A DNA stretch of 64,000 bases from Alphaproteobacteria bacterium (GTDB lineage Bacteria > Pseudomonadota > Alphaproteobacteria > Ferrovibrionales > Ferrovibrionaceae), in NCBI GenBank assembly GCA_017307375.1, contig JAFKFH010000007.1, forward strand, positions 413,722 to 477,721. Reading direction: 5' to 3'. The translations under genes and the position numbers were made by a program. The notes below the pieces were generated by a model. The model was not told the DNA's origin, searched no databases, and saw nothing but the letters and a program-made list of their open reading frames with translations. This document shows positions 60,301 through 64,000 of this stretch, one piece after another; the first letter of the stretch is position 1; each line of letters starts with the position of its first letter.

Positions 60301-60654
60301 GGCTATGGCCTCGGCGCCCAGGCGATGACCGGTGGCAGCTTCCATGCACCGTTCTTCATCGCCTCCTGGCCGTCAGGCGAATTCGGCGGCATGGGCCTGG
60401 AAGGCGCGGTCCGGCTCGGCTATCGCAAGGAACTCGACGCGATGCCGGAAGGGCCGGCGCGCGAGGCCCTCTATCGCCGGCTGGTCGACGAGATGTATGT
60501 CAAGGGCAAGGCCATCAACATGGCGTCTTTCCTGGAGATCGACGCGGTGATCGATCCGGTCGAAACCAGGCGCTGGATCCTGCGCGGCCTGGCCTCGATA
60601 CCGCCGGCGTCGCCCGGTGGGGCCAAGCGCCGGCCGTTCATCGATACCTGGTAG
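57376..60654 (+). CDS. Single-chain acyl-CoA carboxylase (BC-BCCP-CT fusion)
   Basis: This 1092-residue enzyme combines all biotin carboxylase steps. Residues 1-450 are biotin carboxylase (RILIANRGEVAIRIARAA, AVMIKAIAGGGGRGM, FMEANPRLQVEHTVTE). The biotin carrier lies about 485-560, with Lys521 in EAMKMEH. From about 575 to the end is a fused carboxyltransferase (RENIDDLCDPGSFVEYG, SFQGFARLSAGAPLVGIVSG, DTPGFMVGPDIEKRAQVRH, RKGYGLGAQAMTGG). This matches the homohexameric long-chain acyl-CoA carboxylase type known from Mycobacterium and Rhodopseudomonas (about 120 kDa). In it one gene replaces the three or four of normal acetyl- or propionyl-CoA carboxylase. Substrate range is broad in known examples. 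AACAGGGGGG precedes ATG 57376. Confidence 0.92.
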   Translation: MGVGRILIANRGEVAIRIARAAAELGVGAVMVHAEDDARSLHVQAGDDALPLAGQGAAAYLDIAQIVAAAQAAGCDAVHPGYGFLSENAAFAAACAAAGLTFIGPSPEALALFGDKARARALAGRLDVPLLPGTSGPTDLAATLAFFDSLGDGAAVMIKAIAGGGGRGMRPVLSRDALKEAWTRCRSEARAAFGQDGVYVERLIARARHIEIQVVGDGEDVVAVGDRDCTLQRRRQKLVEIAPAPGLDPAIRDQLARAAARMARAAGYRGLGTFEFLLDQDGHWFFMEANPRLQVEHTVTEEVTGIDLVATQIEIAGGGRLADLGLADRLPQPSGFAIQLRINMETMTADGDAQPSGGVLHAYDLPSGPGIRVDGFGYAGYATSSNYDSLLAKLIVSTRGRSYADTIAKAYRALGECRITGVATNIGFLQTLLRRPEVVANAVDTRFIETHAADLVADGQVHDIRYFADDGAAAAVSAAIEGPPGSIAAPAPMQGRLVAVAVSVGDAVASGAQLAVIEAMKMEHLVTAETAGHVRAVVAAAGDQVGPGQPLLFIEPAAIDDAAAEADDDQDPDAIRPDLAEVIERHAVGLDARRPEAVARRRKTGQRTARENIDDLCDPGSFVEYGALAIAAQRQRRPLDDLIRNTPADGLVAGIGTVNAALFDEARARCMVLAYDYTVLAGTQGFMNHKKTDRMLGLAEQWRLPLVLFAEGGGGRPGDTDVAVVAGLDVPSFQGFARLSAGAPLVGIVSGRCFAGNAALLGCCDVIIATQDATIGMSGPAMIEGGGLGVFRPEEVGPIAVQTKNGVVDLAVADEGEAVAAARRYLAYFQGRTAGWTVADQRLLRRLIPENRLRVYDVRQVITTIADEGSVMELRRDFGIGIVTALIRVEGHAFGLMANNPHHLGGAIDADAADKAARFMQLCDAFGLPIVSLCDTPGFMVGPDIEKRAQVRHVSRMFVTAANIGVPIFTLVLRKGYGLGAQAMTGGSFHAPFFIASWPSGEFGGMGLEGAVRLGYRKELDAMPEGPAREALYRRLVDEMYVKGKAINMASFLEIDAVIDPVETRRWILRGLASIPPASPGGAKRRPFIDTW

Positions 60655-60695
60655 GCCACTTCCGAAGCTGTCACCCGACGAAATTTTCCCGGCGC

Positions 60696-60715
60696 CAGCC
60701 CCCATATGGGGGCTG
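60696..60715. promoter_or_regulatory. Perfect 20-base palindrome downstream of the carboxylase
   Basis: CAGCCCCCATATGGGGGCTG is perfectly self-complementary with no spacer. It lies 42 bases after the carboxylase stop and 113 bases before the start of the next gene. No T-run follows on either side, so it is a better operator candidate than a terminator. It may serve the next gene. Confidence 0.5.
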
Positions 60716-60827
60716 AGGCCATGGGCGACGGCGTGCTTAGGTCCCTGATCGTCTTTGTTTGCGCCCTCTGTGGATTCCGCCGCCAACCCCTGGATTCCAC
60801 GGGGCTTTTGCGATCCGGGAATTGCAC

Positions 60828-63800
60828 ATGGGTACGATCGTTCGCCTTGCCCGCTGCGCGCTACTTGCGCTCCCTGTCGCCGTGACCCTGCCGGCCCACG
60901 CCACGACGATCACGGTGACGGATCTGACCGACACGATGGCGGGCACGCCGCCGGGCTCGGGGGCTGGCGTCGCGGGTGATCTGCGCCGCGCGATCCTGAA
61001 TGCCAATGCGGGTGACGTCATCCAGTTCGCCTGTGCCACGGCGCCGTGCACGTCGACGGACAGAACCTCTACCGGGCCTTCTTCGCCGACAACGGCAGCA
61101 TCGCGATCAGCAATCTCAGGATCCAGAACGTCCGGGCCAAGGGCGGCAACGGTGGCAGCGGCGGCCAATCATATGCCGGCCAGGGCGGTGGCGGGGCGGG
61201 CCTCGGCGCCGGATTGTTCGTTTCGTCGGGCGCCGTCGTAACCGTGACGTCGGTCGATTTCGCAAATGTCGCCGCAATCGGTGGCGCCGGCGGCAATGCG
61301 ATTGCCAGCCCGTCGACCCGCAGCGGCGGCGGCGGCGGTGGTCTCGGCGGCAATGGTGGCAATGGTGCTGCCGGCAGCAGCGGATCCGGCGGCGGTGGCG
61401 TCCTGGGGGCAGGGGGGGCAAACACGACCTCGGTCGCAGGCAATGGCGGACTGGGTGGAGGGGGCGGGGGCGGTGGCCAGAATCCTTCCAGCGCCAACGG
61501 CACCGGCGGCAGCGGCTATGGCAGCGGGACGGCCGGCGCCGCAGGCGCCAATGCCGACCTCAACCAGAGCTTCGTCTATGGCGGTGGCGGTGGCGGCGGC
61601 TTCGGCGGGGGCGGCGGCAGCGCCCCGACCAGCGCCACCGGGGCGAGCGAATCGCAGGGGCGCGGGGTGGCTGGTGCCGGCGGCTTCGGCGGTGGCGGTG
61701 GCGGCGGCGATTGGGGCACCGTAGGCGGCAATGGTGGACCAGGCGGCGGCGGCGGTGCGGGCGGCACGTCAACCTCCTCGGGTGGCGAATTGATGTCGGG
61801 CCTCGCCGGCGGCGCCGGCACTGGCAACAACGCGAGCGGCGGCGGCGGCGGGGGGGCCGCGGCGGGGGCGGCAATCTTCGTCTACCAGGGTAGCCTGACC
61901 GTCTCGACTTCGACGGTGGACGGCGTCACCGCGACCGGCGGTGCCGGCGGCACCAATACGGCCAGTGTCACGGCGGGAACAGCCGGCGGGGTGGATACGA
62001 CGCCGGTCTTCAGCTACGACGGCACGGTCAACGGCACGCTGTCCCGCAGCGCTGTGGCAGGCATTCTCGTCGCGCCGTTGCAGGGCATCACGGTGACGCG
62101 CGCCGGCAGCGGCAGCGGCACGATCACCTCGTCGGCTGGCGGAATCAATTGCCCGGGCGTTTGCACGGCGACGATCGATGCCTTCACCGACGTCACGCTC
62201 ACCGCGACGGCAGGCGGCGGGTCGACGTTCGGCGGCTGGACCGGCAATTGCAGCGGCACGATCGCGGCGGTCACGCTGACCAACGTGACGGCGGCCCAGG
62301 CCTGCACGGCGACCTTCACATTGAATTCCACGGTACCGGCAACGCCTTCGTTCCCCGCCGCCGCGCCGCTGCCGTCGTTCGTGGCGTCGGCCATTCCCCC
62401 CACGCTCAATGCCGCCAGTGGCGGCAATGGCGCCGGTGTCCTGTCGCTCGCGGCCTACTTTCCGAACCCGGCAGCACTGGTCTTCGACATCTCGGCGCCC
62501 GGGGGGCTGCCCTCCTGGCTGGCGTTCGATCCGGCCATCGCGGCGTTCAGCTACCAGCTGCCGGCCATAGCGGACGGCCTGTCCGACGGGCATCCGACCT
62601 GGCCGAACACGGTCTACCAGCCGGCCCTGCGGACGGCAAAAATTCCTGTCACTGTTTCGGCCAGCGGCGGCGGCCAGACCTATGCCGTCACCGTCGAGCT
62701 GAGCTTCCTTGCGCCGCGTAACACCGGCCCGATCGCTGCGATCTCGCGCAGTCTTGACGGCATTGCCGGCAATGCCCCCGCGGGCCGCTCGTCGTTGTCG
62801 TTCGACGGCGGCCAGGTCGTCTTCGAGACGCAGGCGAGCAACCTGTTTCCGGGCTCACCCAATTCATTCACAGACATCGTGCGCTATCACGGCCTCTCGG
62901 GGATGCGCGACCGGCTTAGCCAGACGGCTATCCCTGGCGGGGGCGTGGCCAATGCCGCCGCTGGCGCTTCGCTCAATCCGGCGGTTTCCGAGGACGGGCG
63001 TTGGGCGACCTTCGCGTCCGATGCCCCCGGCGTCGCCTTGATGCCGTCAGGCAGGGTACGACAGATATTCCGCGCCAGCCTTGTCTATCCGCGGCTACCC
63101 TTGAACGAGGCGGCGACACCCGCACCCGATTTTGTTTCCATGACGGACGCCGGCGTCGCCGGCAATGGTCCGTCGGACAATCCCGCGATCTCGCAGGATG
63201 GCCGTTACGTCGCCTTCGACAGCACCGCCACCAATCTGGGGGAAGGCCTTGATGGAACGCGGCACGTCTGGCGCAAGGATCTCGTGACCGCCGCGCTGCT
63301 GCACGTCGCAGGCGGCAGCAACCCGTCGATCAGCTGGGATGGCAACCTGATCGCCTACGAGACCGACGGCCAGGTGCAGCTTAAGGACCTGACAGCCGGC
63401 ACGATGCAGGCGATCGGCAGCGGCAATGCGCCCCGCCTGTCGGCGCGCGGCGACCGGCTGGTCTACGCCAATGCCGGCAAGATCATGCTGGGCGGCCAGG
63501 TCGTCGCTGACGGCGACCAGCCCGGCTTGTCGGCCGATGGCCGGTTCGTGGTTTATCGCAGCGGCGGCCAGGTCTGGGTGCGCGACCTGGATCGCGGCGT
63601 CTCGGCGCTGGTCAGCCAGGTGGCTGCCGGCACGCCGGCAGCCGGCGAGAGCGGCAATCCGGCGATCTCGGGCGACGGCACGACGATCAGCTTCACCTCG
63701 ACCGCGCGCGACCTGGTCGGCGGCAATCTCGCCGCAGGCCAGCTCTATGTCGCGGCCAACCCGCTGCCGCTGCCGGGCCGGGCCGGGTACTGGCACCAGG

Positions 63801-64000
63801 CCGATGCTGCCAACGGCCAGGGCTGGGTGATGGAGCGCTGGGGCAACCGGATCCATGTCGGCGGGCTGGTCTACGACACGGCGGGCCAGCCGACCTGGAC
63901 GACCGGGCTCTGCACGCTGCAGGGGCTGATCTGCCGGGGCAGGTTGTCCGGCTGGTCCGGCGGCGCTGCCTTCGGTGCCGCGGGCGGGGCGGGTCCGGTC
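60828..64000 (+). pseudogene. Large Gly-rich secreted protein with beta-propeller end; frame disrupted near 61045; 3' end outside window
   Basis: ATG 60828 opens a signal peptide (TIVRLARCALLALPVAVTLPAHA) and a mature start ITVTDLTDTMAGTPPGSG ending at GDVIQFACATAPCTSTD, after which this frame turns into non-coding sequence and stops at 61241. The body continues in another frame from about 61046 (VDGQNLYRAFFADNGSIAI) and stays open to 64000. The order there is a parallel-beta-helix-like start, about 200 residues of Gly/Ala/Ser-rich repeats (to about 61860), an InlB-type repeat (GSGTITSSAGGINCPGVCTATI...FGGWTGNCSG), a cadherin-like domain, then TolB-like beta-propeller repeats (NPAVSEDGRWATFAS, NPAISQDGRYVAFDS, NPAISGDGTTISFTS). 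Part of the first helix rungs seems missing, so an out-of-frame deletion is likely. The product, if made, is an outer-surface or secreted adhesin-like protein. Confidence 0.7.

Noticed and set aside
57310..60345. A 1011-codon open frame on the minus strand opposite the acyl-CoA carboxylase
   Set aside because: It mirrors the real gene in antisense, a usual effect of high GC. Its translation is rich in Arg, His, Asp and Gly without any domain, whereas the plus strand shows three complete enzyme domains.
60696..60715. Palindrome considered as a rho-independent terminator of the carboxylase gene
   Set aside because: No T-run follows on the plus strand and the perfect gapless symmetry fits an operator better.
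61300..61860. Repeated GGC/GGT tracts considered as a CRISPR or DNA tandem repeat
   Set aside because: No fixed repeat unit or spacers; the pattern follows codons of a Gly-rich protein.
1..64000. Transfer RNA, ribosomal RNA, transposase, integrase or phage genes
   Set aside because: Looked for by pattern on both strands and none seen; a faint tRNA could be missed by eye.

Overview
The window is GC-rich, densely packed DNA with no RNA gene, insertion sequence, phage gene or CRISPR array that I can see. Gene content fits a free-living, metabolically versatile alphaproteobacterium, with Rhodospirillales or a carboxydotroph such as Zavarzinia as a weakly held guess. The pointers are a complete aerobic form I CO dehydrogenase locus, many ABC and TRAP importers each with a periplasmic binding protein, Caulobacter-type sugar-acid dehydratases, and aromatic ring-cleavage genes. 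Almost every base is coding, and no gene-free stretch exceeds 300 bases.

Layout. 1-2293 (minus): a CmcJ-like oxygenase with an in-frame stop, a short-chain dehydrogenase and an Old Yellow Enzyme. 2469-4982 (plus): a possible leader peptide, a family 5 binding protein and a MetQ-like binding protein. 4989-12289 (minus): coxM-S-L-D-E-F-G, the molybdenum-copper CO dehydrogenase with its maturation genes; CoxL carries the AYRCSFR loop. 12521-17435: a divergent pair, IclR regulator and TPP enzyme, sharing an operator-like region, then an amino-acid-type ABC importer. 17439-18593 (minus): an MHYT-LytTR membrane regulator of the CoxC/CoxH type, which brackets the CO region.

18775-28183: sugar-acid metabolism with denD, a Spy-like periplasmic protein, a keto-deoxy-acid dehydrogenase, a complete sugar ABC importer, a xylonate-type dehydratase and an SDR, ending at a good intrinsic terminator. 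28399-31149: a small Rap1a-like secreted protein, an alpha/beta hydrolase, a Bcr/CflA exporter and a small membrane protein. 31270-38374: a MarR regulator, a two-gene indolepyruvate ferredoxin oxidoreductase and a TRAP transporter. 38378-39697 (minus): aldo/keto reductase and DUF3237 protein.

39784-50440: a LysR regulator followed by an apparent hydroquinone operon. It holds a two-subunit hydroquinone 1,2-dioxygenase, 4-hydroxymuconic semialdehyde dehydrogenase, a five-gene branched-chain-type ABC importer, maleylacetate reductase and hydroxyquinol 1,2-dioxygenase. Two ring-cleavage branches therefore meet at maleylacetate, with a dedicated importer inside the operon. 50427-57266: a LacI-controlled sugar-acid locus (binding protein, XylX-type dehydratase, lactonase-like amidohydrolase, UxaA dehydratase, FAH-family hydrolase) with a perfect LacI operator between the divergent genes and a second candidate site. 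57376-60654: a single-chain biotin-dependent acyl-CoA carboxylase. 60828-64000: a large Gly-rich secreted protein whose signal-peptide segment is out of frame with its body; it runs off the window.

Boundaries come from reading the sequence. Functions are assigned from motifs and from memory of the families, not from any search.
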